In this document: positions 33,251-41,203 of the stretch, in pieces
Position numbering within the stretch: the first letter of the stretch is position 1
How the letters are laid out: the number at the start of each line of letters is the position of its first letter
Origin: Paratissierella sp033809995
GTDB lineage: Bacteria; Bacillota; Clostridia; Tissierellales; Tissierellaceae
DNA: 64,000 nt
Assembly (NCBI GenBank): GCA_033809995.1
Contig: JAPXKQ010000001.1
Location: 105,139-169,138, forward strand
Reading direction: 5' to 3'
Notes under the pieces: model-generated
What the model saw: the letters and a program-made list of their open reading frames with translations, nothing else
Databases searched by the model: none
What the model was told of the DNA's origin: nothing
Program-made: the position numbers and the translations under genes

Positions 33251-34722
33251 TGAATACAGATTTACTTAGTTTTTTATTGATCATAGCCTATTTGGTAATG
33301 ATGCTTGTAATTACTGTAAGACAAGGTAAGAAGACTAAAGCAAATAATGCAGATGGTTTTTTCTTAGCTAGCAGAGGCGTTAGTTCAGTGTTGCTTCCAT
33401 TGACTATGATTGCTGCAATGCAAAGTACATTTGCATTCTTAGGTGCTCCTGGAATGTACTACTCTCATGGGATATCATATATTGTTATAGTCCTTAGTCA
33501 AGCTTGGGTAGCATTAATGGTAATTTATTTTGGAAACAAGATTAGAAAACTTGCTAATAAATATAACTATATGTCCATTGGAGATTATTTTAGAGATAGA
33601 TATGATTCCAATTATCTAAAGATATTGGCTTCATGTATATCAGTACTTATGACCATGGTATTTTTGGCAATGCAATATGTAGGAAATGCAAGGGCAATGC
33701 AAGTAATCACAGGAAATGTAGTATCATATCAAGCCGCTATTATAATTGCTGTGTTGTTCTCTTTGGCATATGTATTGATAGGAGGAGCTGGAGGAGTAGT
33801 TTTACTTGATGCAATTCAAGCGGTAGTTTTAATGGTAGGGATAGTATTAGCAGCTTATGTTGCCATAGGACCTGCTGGTGGTATTCAAAAACTATTTCAA
33901 ACAGCTATTGAGAAAACTCCAGAATTACTTTCAAGACCTGGAGGAAAAGGAATGTATACCAATAAATATTGGGTTATGCAATTTATAGTACTTCCTTTTG
34001 GTATTTGGTTCTGTCCACATATTTGGACTAGATCTTTAATGGCTAAAGATGAAAATGCATTAGCTAAATCAGCTATTAGTATACCAGTATCTCAAATATT
34101 AATATTTGGATTTTCCACTTTGTTTATAGGAATAGCAGGGCATCAATTATTAACTGACGTAAAAGCTGCAGATACTGTATTACCATTGATGATGAGAAAT
34201 TATTCACATTGGTTTATAGCAGCTTTAATAATGGCTGCAGCCATATCAGCAGGTATGTCAACTATAAATTCCATGCTATTAGTTAGCTCACAGATTGTAT
34301 CACAAGATTTAATTTTATTGAACAAAAAAGAAAAGGTGTCCGATTCTAAAAATATGCTTATTTCAAGAATAGTCGTATTTTCACTAGCTGTAGTAGCAGC
34401 ATTAATCGCACTTAGACCACCAGAATCTTTAGTACAAGTTGTTCAAGATGTGGCATATACAGGATTAGCACAATTAGCTCCTGCATTTATATTAGGACTA
34501 TATTGGAAAGGCACAAGAAAAGAAGGAGCAGCTTTAGGTATGACAGTAGGTATAGTAGTATTATTTGGCATGAGAATATTACAAGTAAGTCCTCTAGGGT
34601 ATCCTGGATTTATGTGGGCATTTTTCTCAAATATATTAATTACTGTTATAGTGTCATTAGCTCTTAAATCTAAGGATAATACTATTGTGGAAGAAAGGTT
34701 TTTTTCAGAACTTAGGGGGTAA
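33250..34722 (+). CDS. Sodium:solute symporter (SSS family), predicted orotate or related pyrimidine importer
   Basis: 490 residues, about thirteen membrane helices. SSS features include DGFFLASRGVSS, AMQSTFAFLGAPGMYY, GGAGGVVLLDAIQA and AGMSTINSMLLVSSQ. PanF is the nearest named relative I recognise, but substrate cannot be read from sequence. It lies between dihydroorotase and dihydroorotate dehydrogenase genes, so import of orotate, dihydroorotate or a ureido acid driven by Na+ is the natural guess. Confidence 0.85.
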   Translation: MNTDLLSFLLIIAYLVMMLVITVRQGKKTKANNADGFFLASRGVSSVLLPLTMIAAMQSTFAFLGAPGMYYSHGISYIVIVLSQAWVALMVIYFGNKIRKLANKYNYMSIGDYFRDRYDSNYLKILASCISVLMTMVFLAMQYVGNARAMQVITGNVVSYQAAIIIAVLFSLAYVLIGGAGGVVLLDAIQAVVLMVGIVLAAYVAIGPAGGIQKLFQTAIEKTPELLSRPGGKGMYTNKYWVMQFIVLPFGIWFCPHIWTRSLMAKDENALAKSAISIPVSQILIFGFSTLFIGIAGHQLLTDVKAADTVLPLMMRNYSHWFIAALIMAAAISAGMSTINSMLLVSSQIVSQDLILLNKKEKVSDSKNMLISRIVVFSLAVVAALIALRPPESLVQVVQDVAYTGLAQLAPAFILGLYWKGTRKEGAALGMTVGIVVLFGMRILQVSPLGYPGFMWAFFSNILITVIVSLALKSKDNTIVEERFFSELRG

Positions 34723-34724
34723 AA

Positions 34725-35429
34725 ATGGGAAACATAATTTACAATAAAAAATTGACAGAAGAATATTATTTGATGAAAATTGAACAGAAAAATGATGGAA
34801 AAATGGGACAGTTTTGTATGCTAAGGGCATGGGACGATGAACCACTACTATCAAGACCATTGAGTATTTATGACAGAGATGATTCATCCTTAACCTTTTT
34901 ATATAAGGTAGTAGGCAAGGGTACAGAAATCATGACAACCCTTAAAGCTGGAGATGATATTATCTGCCAAGGACCTTATGGAAGCAGTTTTCCAAATGTA
35001 AAGGGTAAAATTGCTTTAGTTGCTGGTGGTGTTGGAATTGCACCTATGTATCTTGCGGCAAAGGAATTATCCAATGATAAGGATAATTCAGTAGATATTT
35101 ATTTTAGCCTTAGGGGAGTAGAGATACTTCGTGAAGAACTATCCTCAGTTTCAGACAATCTAATTTTAAAGACAAATGAAAGGGTAGTAAACCTTGTAGA
35201 TGCTGATAAATACGACTATATTTTCACATGTGGACCAGATAGTCTTATGAAGGACGTATATTCAAGAGCAAAAAATAAAAAAGCCATAGTATATGCTTCT
35301 TTAGAGAGAAGAATGGGGTGTGGCATTGGAATTTGCTACGTATGTACTTGTAAGACAAAGAGTGGAAATAAGTTGACCTGCAAAGATGGTTCAGTTTTCT
35401 TAGGAAGCGAGGTATTCATAGATGACTAA
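34725..35429 (+). CDS. pyrK: Dihydroorotate dehydrogenase electron-transfer subunit
   Basis: 234 residues. A ferredoxin-reductase-type FAD domain (RPLSIYD, about 45-51), an NAD domain (VAGGVGIAPMYLAAKEL, FTCGPDSLM) and a C-terminal 2Fe-2S site (GCGIGICYVCTCKT then TCKDG). With PyrD it makes the heteromeric type 1B enzyme that uses NAD(H), the form first purified from an orotate-fermenting clostridium. It overlaps pyrD by eight bases. In this context it should pass electrons from NADH to orotate. Confidence 0.92.
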   Translation: MGNIIYNKKLTEEYYLMKIEQKNDGKMGQFCMLRAWDDEPLLSRPLSIYDRDDSSLTFLYKVVGKGTEIMTTLKAGDDIICQGPYGSSFPNVKGKIALVAGGVGIAPMYLAAKELSNDKDNSVDIYFSLRGVEILREELSSVSDNLILKTNERVVNLVDADKYDYIFTCGPDSLMKDVYSRAKNKKAIVYASLERRMGCGIGICYVCTCKTKSGNKLTCKDGSVFLGSEVFIDD

Positions 35430-36324
35430 ATTGAATGTTAATTATAGTGGGATTGACTTTAAAAATCCAGTGGTCTTAGCATCTGGCACTTGTGGTTTTG
35501 GAACGGTTTTAGATGATATATTTGGAATCGAGAAATTAGGAGGGATTTCCTCCAAAGGTCTAACTTTAAGCAAGAGACCTGGAAATGAAGGTATTAGAAT
35601 ATGGGAAACTCCCTCAGGAATCATGAATAGTGTTGGTCTTGAAAACCCTGGAATTGATGGATTTATAACAGAATACTTAGGCTTTATAAATTCAAAGGAT
35701 GTAGTTAATATTGTTAATCTAAGTGGTCACTCTGTAGATGATTATCTTCAAGGGATAGAAAAATTAAATGACCAAGAATTGGATATTATTGAGTTGAATA
35801 TATCATGCCCCAATGTAAAAGAAGGGGGAATGAACTTTGGTTTAAAAACTGAAGTTGCAAGAACATTAGTAAAGCAGGTAAGAGAAATTTGTAAACATAA
35901 ACTTATGATTAAATTATCACCTAATGCAGAGGATATTGTGGGATTAGCCAGAATGTGTGAAGAAGAGGGTGCAGATGGAATCTCATTGGTCAATACATTC
36001 TTGGCAATGGCAATAGATATTAAAAAGAAGAAACCCGTTTTTGATAATGTATATGCTGGACTTTCAGGACCTGCAATAAAGCCAATTGCTCTTAGAATGG
36101 TTCATCAGGTATCTAAGGCAGTTCAAATCCCAGTTATGGGAATGGGTGGGATCAGCACTTGGAAAGATGCTGTAGAATTTTTGATGGCTGGTGCTAAGGC
36201 AATACAGATAGGGACTGCCACATTTACTAATCCAAAGATAGCATTAGATATTATAGATGGTATTGAAAAATATTTAGAATCTCAAAACTTGGAATCAGTT
36301 GAAGATATTATTGGGATATTATAA
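35422..36324 (+). CDS. pyrD: Dihydroorotate dehydrogenase type 1B catalytic subunit
   Basis: 300 residues, FMN TIM barrel: VLASGTCGFGTVL, GLENPGIDGFI, ELNISCPNVKEGG (with the type 1B active-site cysteine), GLSGPAIKPIALRMVHQV and GMGGISTWKDAVEFLMAGA. It pairs with PyrK. The enzyme is reversible; here its place with aspartase and malic enzyme argues for reduction of orotate to dihydroorotate. Whether a second, biosynthetic pyrDK pair exists elsewhere cannot be seen. Confidence 0.93.
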   Translation: MTKLNVNYSGIDFKNPVVLASGTCGFGTVLDDIFGIEKLGGISSKGLTLSKRPGNEGIRIWETPSGIMNSVGLENPGIDGFITEYLGFINSKDVVNIVNLSGHSVDDYLQGIEKLNDQELDIIELNISCPNVKEGGMNFGLKTEVARTLVKQVREICKHKLMIKLSPNAEDIVGLARMCEEEGADGISLVNTFLAMAIDIKKKKPVFDNVYAGLSGPAIKPIALRMVHQVSKAVQIPVMGMGGISTWKDAVEFLMAGAKAIQIGTATFTNPKIALDIIDGIEKYLESQNLESVEDIIGIL

Positions 36325-36347
36325 AAGGTATTATACAGGAGGAAAAA

Positions 36348-37781
36348 ATGACTAAAAATAATGAAAATGCCTTTAGAATTGAGAAAGATTCTATAGGGGA
36401 GTGTAAAGTACCAGTAGATGTTTATTATGGGGTTCATAGCATTAGAGCAAATGAAAACTTCCCCATAACTGGAAGAAGGATGGATCCTGAAATCATTAGA
36501 GCTATTGCTGAAATAAAAAAGGCATGTGTTATCACAAATAATCAAGTAGGTTTAATCGATGATAAAATAAAAAACGCAGTTGTACAAGCCTGTGATGAAA
36601 TAATCAATGGGGAATATCGTGATCAATTTATTGTGGATCCAATTCAAGGGGGAGCTGGTACTTCCCATAATATGAACGCAAACGAAGTAATCGCAAATAG
36701 AGCTATTGAAATACTTGGAGGAAGATTAGGAGATTATAGTATTGTTCATCCCAATGACCATGTCAACTATGGACAGTCTACAAATGACGTATTTCCAACA
36801 TCGGGGAAAATAGCAACTATTAGACTATTAAACTACGCAATAGAAAGTTTAACCAATCTTTCTGAGGCTTTAGATAAAAAATCGAAGGAATTTGATGATT
36901 GCATAAAAATGGGAAGAACACAAATGCAGGACGCTGTACCAATAAGATTGGGTCAGGAATTCAATGCCTATAACAGCGTTATTAAAAGGGATATAGCTAG
37001 ATTTCATAGAGCCATTGAAGAAATATCTGTAGTAAACTTAGGGGCAACGGCAATAGGTACTGGATTAAATGCTGATGAAGAGTATTTAAAAAATATCGTT
37101 CCTAATCTTGCAGATGTAACTGGGCTAAATTTGAGACAGTCTGAAGATTTAATCGATGGGACTCAAAACTTAGATGGATTTGTTTATGTTTCTTCCATAG
37201 TAAAGACCTGTGCAGTATCTTTATCTAAGATTTCAAATGATTTGAGACTTATGTCATCAGGTCCAAGATGTGGATTTAGTGAAATAAATCTACCACCAAG
37301 ACAAAATGGTTCTTCCATAATGCCTGGAAAGATTAATCCAGTTATTCCTGAAGTTGTATCTCAAGTAGCGTTTAATATTATAGGAAATGATATGACTATA
37401 ACCATGGCAGCTGAAGGTGGACAATTGGAATTAAACGCATTTGAACCTGTAATTTTCTACAATCTTTTTGAATCCCTTAGAACATTAAAAGGTGCAGTGG
37501 ATACATTTATAAATAATTGCGTATTAGGAATTACAGCTAATAAGGAGAGAATGGAAAATATGGTGGAAAACAGTGTTGGTATAATTACTGCAATCTGTCC
37601 ACATGTAGGTTACTCATTAGCTGCTGAGATTGCAAAGGAATCCATAATTACTGGAAGGGCTGTAAGAGAATTATTGCTAGAAAAGAATGTACTTGATGAG
37701 GGAAAAATAGAAAAAATATTGGATCCATTTTCAATGACTAATCCTGGAATTTCAGCAATAGAATTGTTAAAGACTGTGTAA
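36348..37781 (+). CDS. aspA: Aspartate ammonia-lyase
   Basis: 477 residues of the fumarase/aspartase superfamily. GSSIMPGKINPVIPEVV is the signature loop with the catalytic Ser, followed by QVAFNIIGNDMTITMAAEGGQLELNAFEP, which closely follows E. coli AspA. It splits aspartate into fumarate and ammonia. It is the step after the predicted ureidosuccinase and feeds malic enzyme after hydration of fumarate. AGGAGG lies just before ATG 36348. Confidence 0.93.
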   Translation: MTKNNENAFRIEKDSIGECKVPVDVYYGVHSIRANENFPITGRRMDPEIIRAIAEIKKACVITNNQVGLIDDKIKNAVVQACDEIINGEYRDQFIVDPIQGGAGTSHNMNANEVIANRAIEILGGRLGDYSIVHPNDHVNYGQSTNDVFPTSGKIATIRLLNYAIESLTNLSEALDKKSKEFDDCIKMGRTQMQDAVPIRLGQEFNAYNSVIKRDIARFHRAIEEISVVNLGATAIGTGLNADEEYLKNIVPNLADVTGLNLRQSEDLIDGTQNLDGFVYVSSIVKTCAVSLSKISNDLRLMSSGPRCGFSEINLPPRQNGSSIMPGKINPVIPEVVSQVAFNIIGNDMTITMAAEGGQLELNAFEPVIFYNLFESLRTLKGAVDTFINNCVLGITANKERMENMVENSVGIITAICPHVGYSLAAEIAKESIITGRAVRELLLEKNVLDEGKIEKILDPFSMTNPGISAIELLKTV

Positions 37782-37808
37782 AATCAGAGAATTTAATTGG
37801 AGGCAGAA

Positions 37809-38990
37809 ATGGATTTTTCAAAATTAAGTTTAGAAATGCATGAAAGTAAGAAAGGTAAGATCGAAGTTGTTTCAAAGGTAAAGATTGAAACTAAAGACGA
37901 TTTATCAACTGCTTATACTCCAGGGGTTGCAGAACCATGTAGAGAGATAAAGAAGGATAAAGACAATGCATATAAATATACATCAAAAGGCAATCTAATT
38001 GCAGTAATAACAGATGGTTCAGCAGTACTAGGTCTTGGGAATATAGGCGGAATAGCTGGAATGCCAGTTATGGAAGGAAAGTCAATTTTGTTTAAAGAAT
38101 TTGGTAATGTTGATGCATTCCCAATAATATTGGATACGCAGGATACTGATGAAATAGTCAATACAATTGTAAATATTTCCCCTACCTTTGGGGGTATAAA
38201 TCTTGAGGATATTTCAGCTCCAAGATGTATTGAAATTGAAAATCGCTTAAAGAGTATATTAGATATCCCAGTATTTCATGATGACCAACATGGGACAGCC
38301 ATTGTGGTAACAGCAGCCTTAATTAATGCTTTAAAATTGGTTAATAAAAAAGCTGAAGATGTTAAGGTAGTTATAAATGGCAGTGGAGCAGCTGGTGGAG
38401 CAATACTTAAAATGTTAAAGGGAATAAATATAAATAATATTCTTATATGCGATAGGAAGGGTATTATTTACCGTAGAAATCCAAACAACAATTGGCATAA
38501 AAATGAATTGGCAGAAATGTCAAATAGGGATAATATTCAAGGCACATTGGCTGATGCAATGGTTGGAGCAGATATATTTATTGGTGTATCATCAGGGAAT
38601 GTCTTGACTGAAGATATGGTTAAATCAATGAATCAAGATTCAATAGTATTGGCAATGGCTAATCCAACACCTGAAATATTTCCAGATGAAGCTAAAAAGG
38701 CTGGGGCTAGAATAGTTGGAACAGGAAGATCAGATTTTCCAAACCAAATCAATAATATTTTAGCATTCCCAGGAATTTTTAGAGGAGCATTGGATGCGAG
38801 GGCAACAGAAATAAACAATGAGATGAACGTTGCAGCTGCCTTTGCCATAGCAAATATGGTTTCTAAAGAGGAATTAAATGAAGATTTTATTATTCCAAAC
38901 GCATTAAATAAAGAAGTAGCAAAAGCAGTAGCAGAAGCAGTACAAAGGGCTGCTTATGAAACAGGAGTTGCAAGGGGCAGTGTAAAATAA
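37809..38990 (+). CDS. NAD(P)-dependent malic enzyme
   Basis: 393 residues, the short bacterial form. AYTPGVAEPCREI, SDGSAVLGLGNIGG-type nucleotide/malate region, LEDISAPRCIEIE, FHDDQHGTAIVV, INGSGAAGGAI (Rossmann) and ALDARATEIN. It decarboxylates malate to pyruvate with NAD(P)H formation, which would balance the NADH used by PyrDK. ATG 37809 follows TTGGAGG. It is the last gene of the operon, closed by a strong terminator. A fumarase gene is not present in the operon. Confidence 0.92.
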   Translation: MDFSKLSLEMHESKKGKIEVVSKVKIETKDDLSTAYTPGVAEPCREIKKDKDNAYKYTSKGNLIAVITDGSAVLGLGNIGGIAGMPVMEGKSILFKEFGNVDAFPIILDTQDTDEIVNTIVNISPTFGGINLEDISAPRCIEIENRLKSILDIPVFHDDQHGTAIVVTAALINALKLVNKKAEDVKVVINGSGAAGGAILKMLKGININNILICDRKGIIYRRNPNNNWHKNELAEMSNRDNIQGTLADAMVGADIFIGVSSGNVLTEDMVKSMNQDSIVLAMANPTPEIFPDEAKKAGARIVGTGRSDFPNQINNILAFPGIFRGALDARATEINNEMNVAAAFAIANMVSKEELNEDFIIPNALNKEVAKAVAEAVQRAAYETGVARGSVK

Positions 38991-38993
38991 CAT

Positions 38994-39034
38994 AAAAAGC
39001 TTCCTTAGAATAATAGGCTAAGGAAGCTTTTTTT
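38994..39034 (+). terminator. Terminator of the orotate operon
   Basis: The stem AAAAAGCTTCCTTAG (38994-39008) with CTAAGGAAGCTTTTT (39018-39032) continues into T. The symmetry makes it possibly bidirectional. Confidence 0.92.
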
Positions 39035-39036
39035 AT

Positions 39037-39110
39037 GAACTTGATACGGTAGACTATGGTGGTAAGCTTAGAAGTAGCATGAAGTCTGCAAAGGTAATAG
39101 CAAATCCTAA
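39037..39110 (+). pseudogene. Fragment of a DEAD-box helicase 3' end
   Basis: It reads ELDTVDYGGKLRSS, nearly identical to ELDMVDYGGKLRSS in the helicase at 27494, then KV-IANPK, matching its last residues (KVEIANPK). The roughly 80 codons between these points in the intact gene are missing, and there is no start. The DNA also matches (GACTATGGTGGTAAGCTTAG against GACTACGGTGGCAAGCTAAG). This is the internally deleted tail of a paralogous helicase gene. Confidence 0.8.
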
Positions 39111-39131
39111 GACAAGCCTTTTATGGATAAA

Positions 39132-39160
39132 GAAAATAGGCTGTCCTTTAGACAACCTAT
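39132..39160 (-). terminator. Terminator after the PepSY gene at 39177
   Basis: Read leftward: ATAGG-T-TGTC, loop, GACA-G-CCTAT, then TTTTC. It lies directly below the stop codon of the PepSY gene. Confidence 0.75.
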
Positions 39161-39176
39161 AATAGGGGATTGAAGC

Positions 39177-40277
39177 TTATTTTGCTACTCGCAAATACTC
39201 CAGAATAGCACCAGTTGTGGCATGAATTTTTAGTTCATATTCGTAATTATCATTATACATTACAACCTCATACAATTGAGGGTTATTATCTCTTTTAAGA
39301 ACTATTGAATCAAGTTTTAGACCTTTAGCATTGATTTTATCCCTAGCTTTTTTTTCTACTTGATCCTTTGTCAAGTATTCTATTTTATTGATAGGTTTAT
39401 TTATATCTTTATTTGATTCAATTTTTATATCTTTTAAATAACTCATTACCCCAGTTTTTCTAGCTATTTTAATAATATCTTTATTTGCTTTAAAATCGGC
39501 AATTGCCTGTTTTTTATCTGTTTTATTAGCACCTTTTTTAGCATTTTTATATTCTTCAATTACCTCTTTTTTTACCGCATTTAGTAATTGATTTAATTCA
39601 TTAGGTCTTAAAACATTATTATTATCTTTATCTTTATCATTCTTTTTTTCTTCTTTTAAAGGTGTTTGCTTGAATGATTCTACAGTGAAATCTTCCTTAA
39701 TAACTTTAATTTCATAAAGATATTTTTCTGTGTTTAATTCGAAATAATAATATGGCTCCTTAACATTTGAGATAAATTTTGCTTTAATTATTTTTATATC
39801 ATCGTATTCGTCAGCATCATCATCTTCATCTTTCAGTATTTCATCAAAGGCAGTTTTTAACGCTTTTCTAAGATTTCTATCATTTTCTATTATTAATACT
39901 TTATTGTAGTAGGATATATAACCTGATTTTGAATTTATATTAAATACATATTTGTAAGTTCCTGTGCTAAATTCGATATAAAATATATTGTTTCTTAAAT
40001 ATATTTTAATATCTTTAGGTTCTAATTTTTCTATTTCTTTTATCTCATCTTTATCAGTATTTTCTTTTGTTGCCTTTTCGACTGCAATTTCAATTGCTTT
40101 TTCTTCAGTTATTGGTTCTACTTTTTTCTCAACAAGGACCTTTTTATTTTCCTGCTTATTTTCTTTAACTTTAACTTTTCCCTTATCTGCATTAGCGACT
40201 AATCCAATAGGTACTATAGAAATTACCAATGCGATAATTAATGTACCAATAATAAATTTAAATCTACTACTTTTCAT
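39177..40277 (-). CDS. Secreted PepSY-domain protein
   Basis: 366 residues. A signal peptide or membrane anchor (about 8-28, VISIVPIGLVANA) is followed by a charged Lys/Glu-rich stretch. The ends of three regions resemble PepSY: YKYVFNINSKSGYISYY near 110-125, YLYEIKVIKEDF, and YEYELKIHATTGAILEY at the C-terminus. PepSY domains are small extracellular modules thought to inhibit peptidases or bind wall components. It pairs with a second PepSY protein upstream; the two may be regulated by the membrane AraC protein. Confidence 0.78.
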   Translation of the reverse strand: MKSSRFKFIIGTLIIALVISIVPIGLVANADKGKVKVKENKQENKKVLVEKKVEPITEEKAIEIAVEKATKENTDKDEIKEIEKLEPKDIKIYLRNNIFYIEFSTGTYKYVFNINSKSGYISYYNKVLIIENDRNLRKALKTAFDEILKDEDDDADEYDDIKIIKAKFISNVKEPYYYFELNTEKYLYEIKVIKEDFTVESFKQTPLKEEKKNDKDKDNNNVLRPNELNQLLNAVKKEVIEEYKNAKKGANKTDKKQAIADFKANKDIIKIARKTGVMSYLKDIKIESNKDINKPINKIEYLTKDQVEKKARDKINAKGLKLDSIVLKRDNNPQLYEVVMYNDNYEYELKIHATTGAILEYLRVAK

Positions 40278-40386
40278 CTAATCCCATCTCCTAATTATAT
40301 TTTTTAAATTTCTTCTTGCAATTCCATTTTATGATGGGATAACTTACCTAACAAGTTCTTAATACGCCAATAGGACACTTTATAAT

Positions 40387-40422
40387 AAAACAAACATGTG
40401 CATAAAGCAATGTTTGTTTTTT
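40387..40422. terminator. Symmetric hairpin between the two PepSY genes
   Basis: AAAACAAACAT (40387-40397) pairs with ATGTTTGTTTT (40410-40420). Read leftward it ends in TTTTATT and would terminate the upstream PepSY gene; read rightward it ends in TTTTTT. Confidence 0.75.
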
Positions 40423-40450
40423 GTAAGTCCGCTAAACAACTAGTGTTTAG

Positions 40451-41203
40451 CTATTTGTTGTTCAATTTTTCTTTTTCGTATTCAAGGATTGATCCAGTAC
40501 GAGCGTGAATTTCAAATTTATATTTTTGCTTGTTTTTTATTATTTCTATTTTATATTTAGGAGGATTGTCGTCCAAATATGCTTCAATATTTTCTAGGTT
40601 ACCCCCTGAACCTACCTTTTTGAATCCAATTTCTAATGCTTCTTCTTCAGATATTAGATTGTTCTCCAATATGGGCTTATCTTTATCTTTTTTATTATTA
40701 CCTTTATTGTTTTTGATGTCATTATTTTTTTTATTTCCATTATTGTTATTTTTATTATTGTTGCCCTTCTCGTTATTGTTCTTATCTTTATCCTTATCCT
40801 TATCCTTACTCTCTTTGGTATCGGCATTTTCCATTTTTTCGGGGTTCTTGGCTTCGTTACTATTATCTATATTATTATTACTATTGACATGGTTATTTTC
40901 AACATATTGCTTGTCATCTGTCTTAGAATCATCTACAATTGTTGAGTTACTGGTATCATTTTTATTTGGATTTTCATTAATAGAATCCTCATTAAAATCA
41001 TCATTTTTTTCTTCAATATTATTATTAGCAATAATATCTTTCCCAATAGGATTTTCCATTTCAACTATCTTATTATTTTCTTTAATTTGAGGAGAATTTA
41101 ATTTTATATTTTGGAAAATAAATTCGGATGCCCCATATACTAGGCTAATACTTAATACTATTGTTAATCCTATTAATATTTTCACAGAACTTTTAGCTTT
41201 CAT
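40451..41203 (-). CDS. Membrane-anchored PepSY-domain protein with Asn/Lys-rich linker
   Basis: 250 residues. An N-terminal membrane segment (about 8-27), then a long acidic and Asn/Lys/Asp-rich low-complexity linker (about 45-175, including KDKDKDKNNNEKGNNNKN), and a C-terminal PepSY domain (ISEEEALEIGFKKV, YKFEIHARTGSILEYEKE). The linker likely spans the cell wall. Its start overlaps the end of the AraC sensor gene by 11 bases, so the two are coupled. The complementary strand shows a long false frame because of the repetitive codons. Confidence 0.8.
   Translation of the reverse strand: MKAKSSVKILIGLTIVLSISLVYGASEFIFQNIKLNSPQIKENNKIVEMENPIGKDIIANNNIEEKNDDFNEDSINENPNKNDTSNSTIVDDSKTDDKQYVENNHVNSNNNIDNSNEAKNPEKMENADTKESKDKDKDKDKNNNEKGNNNKNNNNGNKKNNDIKNNKGNNKKDKDKPILENNLISEEEALEIGFKKVGSGGNLENIEAYLDDNPPKYKIEIIKNKQKYKFEIHARTGSILEYEKEKLNNK

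Noticed and set aside
33044..36324. Reading pyrK-pyrD-pyrC as a pyrimidine biosynthesis cluster
   Set aside because: pyrB, pyrE and pyrF are absent, while a transporter, carbamoylase, aspartase and malic enzyme are in the same operon; catabolism fits better, although not proven.
40530..41090. 186-codon rightward ORF
   Set aside because: It is the complement of the Asn/Lys/Asp-rich linker of the PepSY protein, an Leu/Ser-rich false frame.
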